Below are positions 13,301 to 53,400 of a stretch of 64,000 bases of DNA, piece after piece. The DNA comes from Strigops habroptila (lineage: Eukaryota > Chordata > Aves > Psittaciformes > Psittacidae), in assembly GCF_004027225.2 (NCBI RefSeq), contig NC_044288.2, positions 7,623,744 to 7,687,743 on the forward strand, written 5' to 3'. The stretch's first letter is position 1. Every line of letters begins with the position of its first letter. Both the position numbers and the translations under genes were made by a program. The notes below the pieces were generated by a model. That model had not been told where the DNA came from. It saw only the letters and a list, made by a program, of their open reading frames with translations, and made no database searches.

Positions 13301-14949
13301 CCTGCCCCGGCTGATGCCGGCGCTGTCCTTTCCCCTTCGGCAGTTTTTGAAGAGCCCGAGGACCCAAGTAACCGGTCGTTCTTTTCCGAGATCATCTCCT
13401 CAATCTCCGATGTCAAGTTCAGCCACAGCGGGAGGTATATCATGACCCGCGACTATCTCACTGTCAAGGTGTGGGACCTCAACATGGAGAACCGGCCCAT
13501 CGAGACCTACCAGGTGAGTGTGGAGAGCTGGGCACCCACCATGCTCCTGCCCGCGCTGCCCTCCGGGGCTGGTACAGACCTCATGCATTGTGCCATGAAG
13601 TCACAGAAAGCAAACGAAGAGCTGTTAAATTTGGGCTCATGTGACTGGGTGGAGTGAAACCCACATCCCTGGGGGTGAGGGTGAGGAGGGGGAGCTCAGG
13701 CACATGCAGGTGTTGGGGTAGAGCACTGGTCCCTGCCACCCTCTGCATGGTGACATGCCCTGGTGCTACCAAAGCCACATGTGGAGCAGGGCTAGTGCTG
13801 CAGCAGGAGGGTGGCCACGCTCAGGGGCATGCGGGGGCCTCATGCTGCGTCCCACCGGCAGGTTCATGACTACCTGCGGAGCAAGCTGTGCTCGCTCTAT
13901 GAGAACGACTGCATCTTCGACAAGTTCGAGTGCGTCTGGAACGGCTCTGACAGGTCAGTGTGAGCAGCTCCGGCTGCACCCAGCCCCGAGGGGGAGCACA
14001 GCCTGGGCTGCCTGCAGGCTCCCCCGCGCCCTTCCCTGCCCTCTGGCTGGGTCTGGGAAGTTTTCGTGTGGGTACAACAGGATCCCCTCACCCCGCAGTC
14101 CCGCGCCCAAGCGCTCTGGGGGTGTCTGGCGGGGTCCTGGCTCTCTCCTGGGTGGGTTCTGTTCCCGTCCCCATTTCACCCACACCCACTGGAGGGTGGT
14201 GATGCATTCGGCTCCAGATTGCCAAACTGAGGGGTGATGTCTATCCACACATGTGAATCACACCAAATGGCAAGAAACGTGCAAAACCACTTGGCCTGGC
14301 AGGATTGATGTATTTTATTCTTAACCATTGGAGCGAGTTAAGGAGGCGCAACTGGGCCTGGAGTTCGGTTTCCAAACTTCATTATGCCTCTGGATATTTA
14401 GTCTGCCTCTAATCACGAGGCAGTTTCCCTCTATAAAGGTGTGAAAATGATTTGGTTCAGGTCAGCTAAATCTCTGCCATAAAGACTGATCTCTGAACGC
14501 ATTGTTGTCCTGGGAGGAGGTGCCTTCCCCGTGCACATTCCCAGGGTTAAGGAGTTAAGGAGGAGGACGTGGGGATGTGGCTCCACTGTCGGAGCTGAAC
14601 CTTCTGGCACAGCCGGGTGCTGGCTGGGCCGGGTGCACGCAGTGACCCAACCTCCCCCCGTCCTCGCAGCGTCATCATGACCGGCTCATACAACAACTTC
14701 TTCCGCATGTTTGACCGCAACACCAAGCGCGATGTGACGCTGGAGGCGTCGCGGGAGAACAGCAAACCCCGCGCCATCCTCAAGCCCCGCAAGGTCTGTG
14801 TTGGCGGCAAGCGGAGGAAGGACGAGATCAGCGTGGACAGTCTGGACTTCAGCAAAAAGATCCTGCACACAGCCTGGCACCCCGCCGAGAACATCATCGC
14901 TGTGGCAGCCACCAATAACCTGTATATATTCCAGGACAAGGTTAACTAG
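1249..14949 (+). CDS. PPP2R2B: PPP2R2B (partial, last six coding exons): PP2A B55-beta regulatory subunit
   Basis: B55-beta is a seven-bladed WD40 propeller that binds the PP2A A/C core enzyme and selects its substrates in the cytoplasm and at mitochondria, mainly in neurons. Coding exons seen: 1249-1362, 8129-8306, 9964-10128, 13344-13513, 13862-13953 and 14670-14949, ending in TAG at 14947-14949. They cover about residues 112-443 of a 443-residue family protein; the 5' exons lie left of the window. All junctions keep phase, and the last five exons read without a break ([36 protein letters not shown], and the C-terminus [10 protein letters not shown]). The first exon is 114 nt where 113 is expected and is frameshifted. 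The family has four close paralogs. The choice of B rather than A, C or D rests on sequence ([21 protein letters not shown]) plus the neighbouring TCERG1 and POU4F3. It is convergent with TCERG1. Confidence 0.93.
1430..1637 (+). mobile_element. CR1 LINE 3'-end fragment
   Basis: The segment runs gagggtgctgaggtgctggc, agagaagctgtggctgcccc, cttggagcaacctgctctag, then aaggtcccttccaacccaaa and tctatgattctgtg. This is the 3' untranslated tail of a bird CR1 retrotransposon, inserted in plus orientation about 70 bp after a PPP2R2B exon. It has no coding capacity. Confidence 0.9.
2309..2346. repeat. 13-bp tandem triplicate
   Basis: Three units of (g/t)ggtgcaggcag type follow each other: gggtgcaggcag, gggatgcaggcag and tgggtgcaggcag. 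Confidence 0.8.
7008..7042. repeat. Degenerate ~10-bp tandem repeat
   Basis: Repeated gatgcagtgc, ggtgcagtga and ggtgcagtaa units. This is low-copy simple sequence inside the intron. Confidence 0.6.
8129..8306 (+). CDS. PPP2R2B: PPP2R2B coding exon, residues ~150-209
   Basis: This exon is 178 nt (59 codons plus one base) and runs from [19 protein letters not shown] to [17 protein letters not shown]. The acceptor is cgtcacag/GTACCG. The donor A/GTATCCTTTG is of U12 type. It carries the B55 WD-blade segment with [20 protein letters not shown]. Confidence 0.95.
8307..9963 (+). other. PPP2R2B: U12-type (minor spliceosome) intron of PPP2R2B
   Basis: The 5' splice site reads GTATCCTTT, the full U12 GT-AG consensus. 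A branch-point match TCCTTGACT lies at 9944-9952, with the likely branch A at 9950, 13 nt before the AG at 9962-9963. No separate polypyrimidine tract is needed in this intron class. The host exons on both sides are intact. Confidence 0.88.
9964..10128 (+). CDS. PPP2R2B: PPP2R2B coding exon, residues ~209-264
   Basis: This exon is 165 nt and encodes [39 protein letters not shown] and [15 protein letters not shown]. The acceptor cag/AC completes the Asn codon left open by the previous exon. The donor AAGT/gtgagta leaves one T for the next Phe codon. Confidence 0.95.
10129..13343 (+). other. PPP2R2B: PPP2R2B intron
   Basis: A U2-type intron (gtgagta ... ttcggcag). Most of it is GC-rich unique sequence. 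AT-rich pieces occur at about 11370-11640 and 12850-13040. No exon or CR1 copy was recognised. Confidence 0.65.
13344..13513 (+). CDS. PPP2R2B: PPP2R2B coding exon, residues ~264-320
   Basis: This exon is 170 nt and begins with TTTTTGAAG after ttcggcag, completing [19 protein letters not shown]. It ends in [14 protein letters not shown] before gtgagtg. It carries the [19 protein letters not shown] blade strand typical of the B55 family. Confidence 0.95.
13862..13953 (+). CDS. PPP2R2B: PPP2R2B coding exon, residues ~321-351
   Basis: This exon is 92 nt and encodes [19 protein letters not shown] and [11 protein letters not shown]. The donor is GACAG/gtcagtg. Length and phase fit the family exon exactly. 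Confidence 0.95.
13954..14669 (+). other. PPP2R2B: PPP2R2B penultimate-to-last exon intron
   Basis: Runs from gtcagtg to cctcgcag. An AT-rich part at about 14230-14490 contains words such as TTTATTCTTAACC and TGGATATTTAG and contrasts with the GC-rich ends. No open frame with a family signature. Confidence 0.65.
14670..14949 (+). CDS. PPP2R2B: PPP2R2B last coding exon
   Basis: The acceptor is tcctcgcag/CGTCATC. The exon encodes [20 protein letters not shown] through [20 protein letters not shown] and the invariant C-terminus [10 protein letters not shown], then TAG at 14947-14949. There are 92 residues after the split Ser codon. Confidence 0.96.
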
Positions 14950-15756
14950 GAGGACAAGTTGTTCTTTAGGAATCTCATGTATGAACACTAGTAAACACAA
15001 GATTTCAAACGTTTCTTTTCTTTCTTTCCTGTTTTTTTCCCTTTTCCTTCCTGTTCTTTGTTCAGTTGCTGCTCTGCAGGTACTGGTCATGCAGAGGTGA
15101 GTGCTCCCGCGCCCCGTGGCTGCGGGGGCTCCCCAGCACACGCTGGGCTTCTCCATTCACACATTGAGAGCCAAGATGTAGCGTGGGGTGGCCGGGGGGG
15201 CGCTGGGCTCGTGTCCCATGGGGATGGCCGCAGCCCTCTGCAATGGGTGACCGCGGTGGCCTGGGATGAGGAGGGGGAGGGGGACATGTTGTGTTCCCCC
15301 CCTTGGGCAGTTACAGCCCTCCCGCTCCAACTGCTTTAACGTGATCCCAGAACGCCCCACGGCTGCGCTGCGGCCCGGCCCGGAGCCCCTCGGCCAGTTT
15401 TCACCTTTGTCTCTTTGTCGTTATTATTTCGTGTTTGTCCCAACAGAGACAGCAACACCAAACGTAGAGCGGGAAGTTCAGATTAGCAATGGACGGGCTC
15501 AGAGGGGGGAATGTGCTGTAGCCTCCCCCCACCCCACAGCAACGCTCCTGAGGATTTGGCTCTGTAGATACTGTGGTGCCTTTTTTGGTATATAAATACC
15601 TTTATAAATGATGCTTCCAAACTGCATTGACTGCAAACCAAACCGAACCTGGGCTTTTCTTCTGCATTTCTTGTCTCTTGCTTTGGTCATTTCCACCTGT
15701 TTTGTTGTAAGCTCCTGCATGTTGTGACTCTTTCTCTCTTTTTCCCTTTCTTTTTA

Positions 15757-15777
15757 AATTTATTTATTTATTTATTC
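15757..15777 (+). promoter_or_regulatory. PPP2R2B: AU-rich element in PPP2R2B 3' UTR
   Basis: Four overlapping ATTTA pentamers in an uninterrupted (TTTA)n run, including TTATTTATT nonamers. In mRNA such elements bind AU-binding proteins (HuR, TTP, AUF1 class) and alter stability. Function here is inferred from sequence alone. Confidence 0.55.
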
Positions 15778-15918
15778 GATTTTTTTAAAAAGACAAAGTA
15801 TAAGTTGCTAATTTATGACCTTTTAAAACAGAATCCAACCATATTGCTGTTAGCACCTGACTGCTTCAGAGAGAGGCTGTCTGCGGTCCTAAGTTATAAC
15901 AACAATAATCATGATAAC

Positions 15919-15924
15919 AATAAA
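15919..15924 (+). terminator. PPP2R2B: Candidate PPP2R2B poly(A) signal
   Basis: AATAAA on the plus strand, about 970 nt after the stop codon. It is followed by T-rich and GT-containing sequence near 15970. Confidence 0.5.
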
Positions 15925-15940
15925 ACCAATATCTCCTCCA

Positions 15941-18029
15941 CTCTGCATGGCAAGGCTGCCCCGTTCACTGCACAAGTTGTTCGGGTCCGTCTTTTACTTG
16001 AGCAAAAACCTGTTTGATAAAAAGAACTACAGATTCCTCAATCAATCTGACAACTGCTCCTGCAGCAAAGAGCAAATGAACAAATGAAGTCAATTATAAG
16101 GTTTAACACTGTCACTTTAGAAGTGGCCCCGTAGGGGTGACCCCGCTGTGGCGGCTCCACCAGCACCTGCAGCCCTGCAGGGATCGGTGTTGGGACAGCG
16201 CGAGGATTCACCCCAGCCAGGGACACGGGCTGCTGCTTCCCCCAGGAGCGCAGGGACCACGCGGAACCCAGGAGCTGTGGACACTGGGGACCCCCATCCC
16301 CTGGGATGGAGCCTTGGGGCGCTGACCCACCGGGACACCCTGCACCAGGGAGAGCCGCCATCTAGGAGTGCTCCCAAGGGAAATAGGAAGCGCAGCGGCT
16401 CGTGCATTCATTCCAAGCGATGGCTTTCAGGAGTAACTGGGTTTTTTAAAAACGAAATGGAAAAAACAAAATAGCAAGAGCAAATGAACTGTTTTTTTTA
16501 AAAAAACGTCTTCGGTTCCTGTGAGAAAGCCTGCTCTCTGGTGGCAGAAGTAAAGTTGTCCCAAATGTGCCTTTTGTCTGGCTCCTTGTGCCTCTTGCGT
16601 GCGGGGTGACGGTAGCTCTGGGCACCCAGGCGGTGTCTGAAGGGCCCTGGGCAGAGGGTGCTGCCACATCTGAGCTGATGGGGGCGGCTGGGGAGGGGGC
16701 TGCTGTCCTGTTCAACATTCCCTTCTGGCCATCGCAGCCTGCGGCAGGAAAGCAGAAGCGATGGGTACCCCAAGGGGCTCAGGGAAGAGATGCCACAACC
16801 AGGCTGGTGGGTGAGCAATGAGCCCCATGGGGCCAGTGGAACAGTCCCACACTGTGGCACTTGAGCTGGCCCATGGTGTTCATGTGCAGAACGGTGCCCA
16901 GCTGCAATCCCCAGTGCGGGCAGCAGCATTATCACATCCCAGGTACTAGCCCCATAGCCCGGCCTCAGCACCACATGTCTCCATAACAGGGCTCTGGGCA
17001 CTCACAAGGGCTGTTACTCTTGTCCTGTAGAAAATGGAGCTGCTGGGCCCTTGTGGCCGGTGACGGTGCCCAAGAGCAAGTTGGACTGCGCCAAAACCCC
17101 ACAGGGCTGTGATGGGAAAGGTGTCAGCACCCCCTACACCCAACCTCCTCTGGGAGGAGGATCCCACAGACTGTCCCTGCCCTGGGGGACACAGGGTGCT
17201 GTGCCTGAGGTGCTGCAGGGCAGGGGACCAGCTCCCGGATGTTCTGCATCACCAGCGTGCCCCCCAGCAGCATCGCTGTGACTGCAGCAGCAGCAGCACC
17301 CCAGGGGCCCAGTACATTGGGTGTAATTGCTTTAGGCACAGAAGCAGCAGATAAATAAATGTTAACGAACATCTGGTTGCCATAAACAAGGTAAATTAAA
17401 ATTAATAGCAATCTTATTCATTTAATGAACAAGTTAACCGTATTTTAAGAGAGCCATAAAAAATGCATGGCTTCCTGCTAAGCTGAAGGAAACGAAACCC
17501 ATTCCCTGGCAGAGCGGGCAGGAGGAGGGGTGCGTGCCCTGAATGGAGCACTTTGTTACTGCAAGGCCCCCAGCTCAGCTGTCAGCAGTACAAACCCCTC
17601 CCAAACACCCTGCGCTGCTGCTCAGGCTGCAGGTCCCAATGGCTGGTGCCAAAACAAGAATTGCAGAAAAAATATACCAGTTTCTGATGGAAGACTCAAT
17701 CCCTCCCCAGCCCCCAGCTCAGAGGCAGGGATCCACGTCAAGTACAGAGCAAATAAAAGGAATTACTTTGTCACTCCATCCCTACCATCTCCTGTTTAAG
17801 CAAAAGGCTGAAGATCTAAACTGGAACACAGTCCTGCTGGCACCACTGCCCACATGCCGAGCTGCCCGCTGCTGCTGAAGCTCCATCCAACGTTATGCAG
17901 CGACACAGGCTCCTCTCTGCCAAACACAGCCAAGAATATAGGCGATATGACTTCAGTTGTTTGCTTTACTCATAAATTCACAAGTCCAACAAAATCCAAC
18001 AAAAATTGGTATTAGGCCTGTACAATCCA
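15941..18029. other. Convergent intergenic region between PPP2R2B and TCERG1
   Basis: About 2 kb between the two 3' ends. It has further AATAAA words on the plus strand (17354, 17752) that could extend the PPP2R2B 3' UTR. There is no long single-exon open frame, no seven-transmembrane signature and no recognised repeat. Confidence 0.6.
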
Positions 18030-18973
18030 TATATAAAAAGGGTTGGTTTATTGTAGTTCAAATACATAAACTGAACAATCCCAACATTTCAAAATTAAAC
18101 TTTAGAAACACAAGTTTAACATTCAAAACAGGAGTATAGTTTACAAGAATTGCCCAGAGGGGAATCCACAGTCTAATCCAGAAGTATGTAAAGATCACTT
18201 TATCGTAAATAAAAATGTGTTTGTACAACTGTCCTGTTCTGCTCCGGTAACCACTGCTATGGACCAAGTGTTTCCAACTTCGAGTAAAAATTATTAGACA
18301 AATCTTCACTTGGGCAGAGCGACCTGATTTTGCTTCTATTTCATGGACAGGGTAAGGAACAAAGCAGACCTGTGAACAGATTTGATTTGGGGTCTCGATC
18401 CTAATTCTCCTCTCTCAGTTCTAACTCTGGCTTGAATGGATTTAGTTCCATTTACAGGGGTCAAAGCAAGCAGAGAATTGGAACCTGGGTTTCCTGAAGG
18501 TGCTCTTCAGTGGTGGATAATTTAAGCTATCAGAGAGCATTGCACCTCCTCAGCAGAGACCACAGGTAACCATGAGGAAGCTGGCAGCACACACGTAGTG
18601 CAAGCTCAAACCACAAGTGTGATCATCCTTAAGACTCACACGCATGACACTGCTGAGAATGCCTCCAGCTCCCAGCCAGCCACACCGTGTACAGACACTG
18701 CACTGCTCTGAGAGCTGGTTACCAAACACAGCCACACGTTCGGACTTTTGTCAGTCATGCCCTAAAGAAACTCATAAATACCTTTAACGTGGGGTTTTGT
18801 TGTTGGTTCCCCCCCACCCCGAGATCATTTCATGTTCACAAATGCTGCTTCTTCCTCTGCTCCTCAGATGGTTTTGCAATATTTTCACGGTAATGTATAT
18901 GTATAAACCTGACAGATGGCTCATGCAAGCTTTTTGATTTAACAGATACCCTTGGCTTGAGAGTATTTCGTAG
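18030..18973 (-). other. TCERG1: TCERG1 3' UTR
   Basis: About 0.94 kb of AT-rich non-coding sequence between the stop and a minus-strand AATAAA at 18052-18047. The end is inferred from that hexamer. Confidence 0.6.
18047..18052 (-). terminator. TCERG1: Candidate TCERG1 poly(A) signal
   Basis: TTTATT on the plus strand reads AATAAA in the TCERG1 direction, about 920 nt after the stop. Confidence 0.5.
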
Positions 18974-49644
<30,671 letters not shown>

Positions 49645-49850
49645 CGCCGCCTCGCAGCGCCGCCGAGCCCCGCCGCTGCCGCCGCGGCCAGGCCCCGCCG
49701 CGCACCATTGGCCGCCCCGCACGTCCGTCAGCGAGCGCGGGGGCGGGCGCGCCCCGTGATTGGCCGCCGCGCCCGCCGACTTTGAATGGGGCAAGCAAGA
49801 CGCGCCGCGATTGGCTGCTCGCGGGCGGCCCGCGCCGCTCGCGGCGTGGG

Positions 49851-49858
49851 TCACGTGA
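49851..49858. promoter_or_regulatory. TCACGTGA E-box palindrome
   Basis: The context ggTCACGTGAgg matches the core of USF and TFEB/MiT (CLEAR-like) sites. It is near the centre of the CCAAT array. Binding is inferred. Confidence 0.6.
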
Positions 49859-50214
49859 GGCGTGACCCGGGGAAGGGACCGGAACTGACCTCACGTAAGA
49901 CGGAACGGGCCGCAGGGCGAAAAAGTGACGGGCTCTACATCCAATCGCCGGGCGGGAGCCCCGGTGAGCCAATCAACCAATCACATCCCGCGGCGGCGCG
50001 CTCCCAACCGCAAAGCCCAAATCAGAAGCGTCCCGCCCCGGCGCGTCACCGGGGGCGGAGCTCGAGCAGCAGCCAATGGCGGGGCGCAAGGGAGGGGCAG
50101 CCTTCCCGGAAACGGAGTCGCCGGCAGCGGCCAATGAGCGGGCGAGGAAGCGGCAGCCGGCGGCCAATGGGGAGAGGGCGCGGAGCCGCGCCGGGGCCGC
50201 CGGGGGGCGCTATC

Positions 50215-50420
50215 GCGGGCGGGGCCGGGGCCGGGCGCGGGGTTCTGTTCGCAGGCGGGACCCGCCCCCGCGGAGCTGCCCCGCCCCCCCCGCCCCCCGC
50301 CCCGCCCGCGCCCCTCCGCGCCCCTCCCGCGCCCCTCCGCGCCCCCCCCGCGCCGCCCGCCCCTGCCGAGCCGCGCTTGTGGCGGGGCCGCGGCGCGGGG
50401 GCCGCAGCGCGCGGGGGGCG
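50215..50420. repeat. C/G-homopolymer-rich block with gcgcccctcc tandem units
   Basis: Plus strand: repeated gcgcccctcc/cgcgcccctcc units (about 50307-50345) within many C4-C8 runs. The minus strand has the matching G runs, a strong G-quadruplex candidate. Confidence 0.7.
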
Positions 50421-53400
50421 GGGTGTGAAGCGCCCGGCGGTGCCCAGTGTGGTGCTGGGAAGCCCCGGCGGGGCGGTCACCGCGGGGCTGGGTCTGCAGC
50501 ACCGGGGGTGCCCCCGGCACGTGTCCCGTGCGGCTGGCGGGCGGTGAGCCGGGGGCTCGTTACAGCCGATAACCAGCGTGAGCAAAGGAAACACTGAGCG
50601 CGGACACCCGCTCCCGCGGGTACCTCATGGCCCGTGTAACGGAGACGCTCCACGCGCGGGAGAGGAGCTCTTCCCGCGGCACTCGCAGGGTGAGCAAGCC
50701 CCGCGCCCGCGGGCAGTAACCCGCTGCAGCAGCCGGGAGCTCCAGCGTGATGCTGGAGCCATAAGAAGAGACAAAACGTTCTGCTGAGCACCCTCCTGCG
50801 GGGGAATCGCACATTTCAAAAGGACAGCAGGGCAGCGGATCTTCCCCTGCTCATGCCGCGTCCCGTGTGCCAGGGCAGGACGCCGGCAGCCGTCCCGTCT
50901 TTCCATCTCCAACCGCTCTGATTTTGTGGTCCCGATTTTCCCATTCCTCTCCTCCTGTCAAAAACAAAAGCAGCAACGTGTGTATTGTTAAACTATACAG
51001 GTGGTGTGAGCTGCTGCGGGGCGTTCGGTGCTGCCGTGCCCAGCAGCCTCCTGCAGACTCTGATTTCGCTGCGCGGTTTCTTTATTCATGTGCTTTGCTT
51101 GGAGCTGCTGCCCTGAGGGCTCCTGGCAGCGCCGGGTGGCCCCGGGAGCTGCCCGCAGCGTGTCCCCGGCCCCGCACCCCGGCGGGAGCAGCTCCGGGAG
51201 CCCCGTCCTCCCCGTTCCCACGGCCGCTCCCGGGAGCCGCGGGAGGAGCTGGGATAAACTCACTGGCTCTGCTCGGTGCAGGATGCAAAGAGCCCGCCTG
51301 TGCTCCGCGAGGGGACAGGAGACGGCGCCGCGTCCCCCCCCTCCCGCGAGTGATCGGCGCTTTCTGACAGCAGGAGATAAAACAGGTTTTGGACAGGACA
51401 GCTCAGCTTGTCCCCAAGCAGCGGGGCTGTCTGCCTGCCACCAGCGTCTTTCATCCCCCTTTTCATCTGCTTGGTTCAGGATTGTCTCAATAATTTATTA
51501 ATTACAAGCTGGCAGATAAAGCTGCCGGGCCCGTCCCTGTGTTCGGGGGGAGCCGGCCCCGCTGCTCAGCTTTGTTTCCTCAAAACATTCCAGCCACTAA
51601 TGCTCGGGCTGCAGCTCTGCCAGGAGCAATTAACTGTGGGTCATTGTGACAAGTTTGATGGCAGCTGCCCGTCGAGCAGGATGGGGCTCTTGGAAGCAGC
51701 AGTTTGTTGTGCTTTACACGTACTTCCCCTCGGTTTCATTAAAAACCCGAGTTCTAGTAACGCAGGGACACCCTCACTAACGAACGGGCAGAGCAGGCTC
51801 CAGGAGCACATGGGGACCGATGGGCACGGGCGCGCTCAGGCGGACACCGGGGCTGGTGCAGAGCTGGGCCTGGGCAGGACCAGCCCGTTCACCTCCTGGG
51901 AGCGCCTCCCGCTGCGCTCCGGCTGGGAAGCACCACCGGCGGCGAGCGCTTGGCCAGGGAGAGGTGGAAACCCAGAGCTAACCCGGCGGCAGGGCCTGCT
52001 GGTGCCGTGCAGATGTGATGAGAACGAGCAGGGTTCCGGCCTGGGTTTCCTCTCACTGGTCCACCCCAGGCTCGTTGGGGCGGCTTGGAAGCTGCTGCCC
52101 CTGCTCCAGAAAGAGCGTCCTCCGTGGAGGTTTTTAAACTATAAACCTTTACAAATGTTTGATCCCTGTGATTCCTAAGGGGCTGCTTCTTACATGGTCC
52201 CACTTCTCCGCCAGGCACACAGGAAGGATGCTTGAAATGTCACTTTCTGGATACTCCCTCTCAAATCTGCCCAAGTTCCCGAGGTCCAAAGCGAGAGGCC
52301 TTCTTCCTTGTGGCAGCTGTATGACAGGAGCTGGTTTTCAGCCCGGAGACGCTGACGTCTTGTCATTGTTCTTTAGCTGTTTTCAGAGTTGAGGTTGAAG
52401 TGTGATGCTGAATCAGAAACTTCGCCCTGGGCTGTCTGCAGGGCTCTGGGCTGCTGCAGGGCCAGCATCTGCCAGGGAGACCCAGCTCCTGTGCCGGAGG
52501 GAGGCATTCCCGAGCTGGCACCGGCGGCACAACGTTCACCAGCCTCGCAGAGGTGCCGGGGCAGGTCCCCGGGGAGGGAAGGTCCCTGCAGGGCCCAGGG
52601 CTCAGCCTGGCTCCGGCCTGTCCCGTTGGCAGGAGCACAGCACAGCTTTGGCGAAGGGGAATGCCACGTGCTGGGTCTGGGCATCCCTGGAAGCTGCTTA
52701 TCCCCAAACCCAGCAGCTCTTGCAAAGCCGTGAGCTGTGGAGAGAGAGATAAACAGGAAGGTCCTGGATGGTGGTTCTGATCGGGATCTGGTCCTCTCTG
52801 TTCTGGTAATACGTCCGGTTTTTAGCCCCGGTGTATTTTTTTATGCAGAATAGCAATGGTTAAAATGGAAATCGGCTTCACTTTGGCTAATTTCATTTCA
52901 CAGCAAACTTGTTTGTAGAACAACCCTCCCACGTTTTGTGACTGCTAGGCTATTAAACTAAGGGCAGGGAAAAGCATTCGTGGTTATGCTTTTCTGTGAG
53001 GTTTAAATAACTATTGGGTTTGGAAACCACACCTTGGGAATGCAGAGGAAGGTCTGAATGAAGCCCGGGCAGCCAGCGATGGGGAGTCCAGCCCCTCGGT
53101 GTGCACACTGCAGTGGTGGTACCCACCATGCCACATCACACTGCACCATGTCACATCACACCCATCGCATCACCCCACTCACCACCCACCCCTCTGCTTC
53201 TGCAGCCCCGAAGGTGGATAATGTCATTTAAACCCTTCAGTAACCCTGTGATGGGGCTCCAGAGGTGGGTTTGGGGGCAGAAACCCCGGGGCTGGCATCC
53301 CCCGCCCCACGTGTGCTGGTTGTGCCCCTCCACTGGCCGTGCCTGTGCCGTGCTCCTGCTCAGCAGCGGGGCTGGAGCAGCAGATGGGCCTGGGCGCTGT

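Larger units (their letters stand above)
14950..15940 (+). other. PPP2R2B: PPP2R2B 3' UTR
   Basis: Non-coding sequence after the TAG. It contains an ATTTA-type AU-rich element at 15757-15777 and an AATAAA at 15919-15924, giving a likely minimal 3' UTR of about 1 kb. The end is inferred from the hexamer only; further AATAAA words at 17354-17359 and 17752-17757 could serve as longer ends. Confidence 0.6.
49645..50600. promoter_or_regulatory. TCERG1: TCERG1 CpG-island promoter with a divergent CCAAT-box array
   Basis: Very GC- and CpG-rich. CCAAT boxes read on the minus strand at 49707-49711, 49759-49763 and 49810-49814, and on the plus strand at 49941-49945, 49969-49973, 49977-49981, 50073-50077, 50131-50135 and 50164-50168. 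CCAAT is the NF-Y site. A TCACGTGA palindrome at 49851-49858 (USF/TFE-type E-box) lies between the two sets. No TATA box is evident. The TCERG1 start of transcription is inferred to lie just upstream of 49645. Confidence 0.75.

Noticed and set aside
49645-49854. In-frame N-terminal extension of TCERG1 upstream of MAERGG
   Set aside because: It covers the CCAAT-box promoter. The family start is MAERGG with a good Kozak context.
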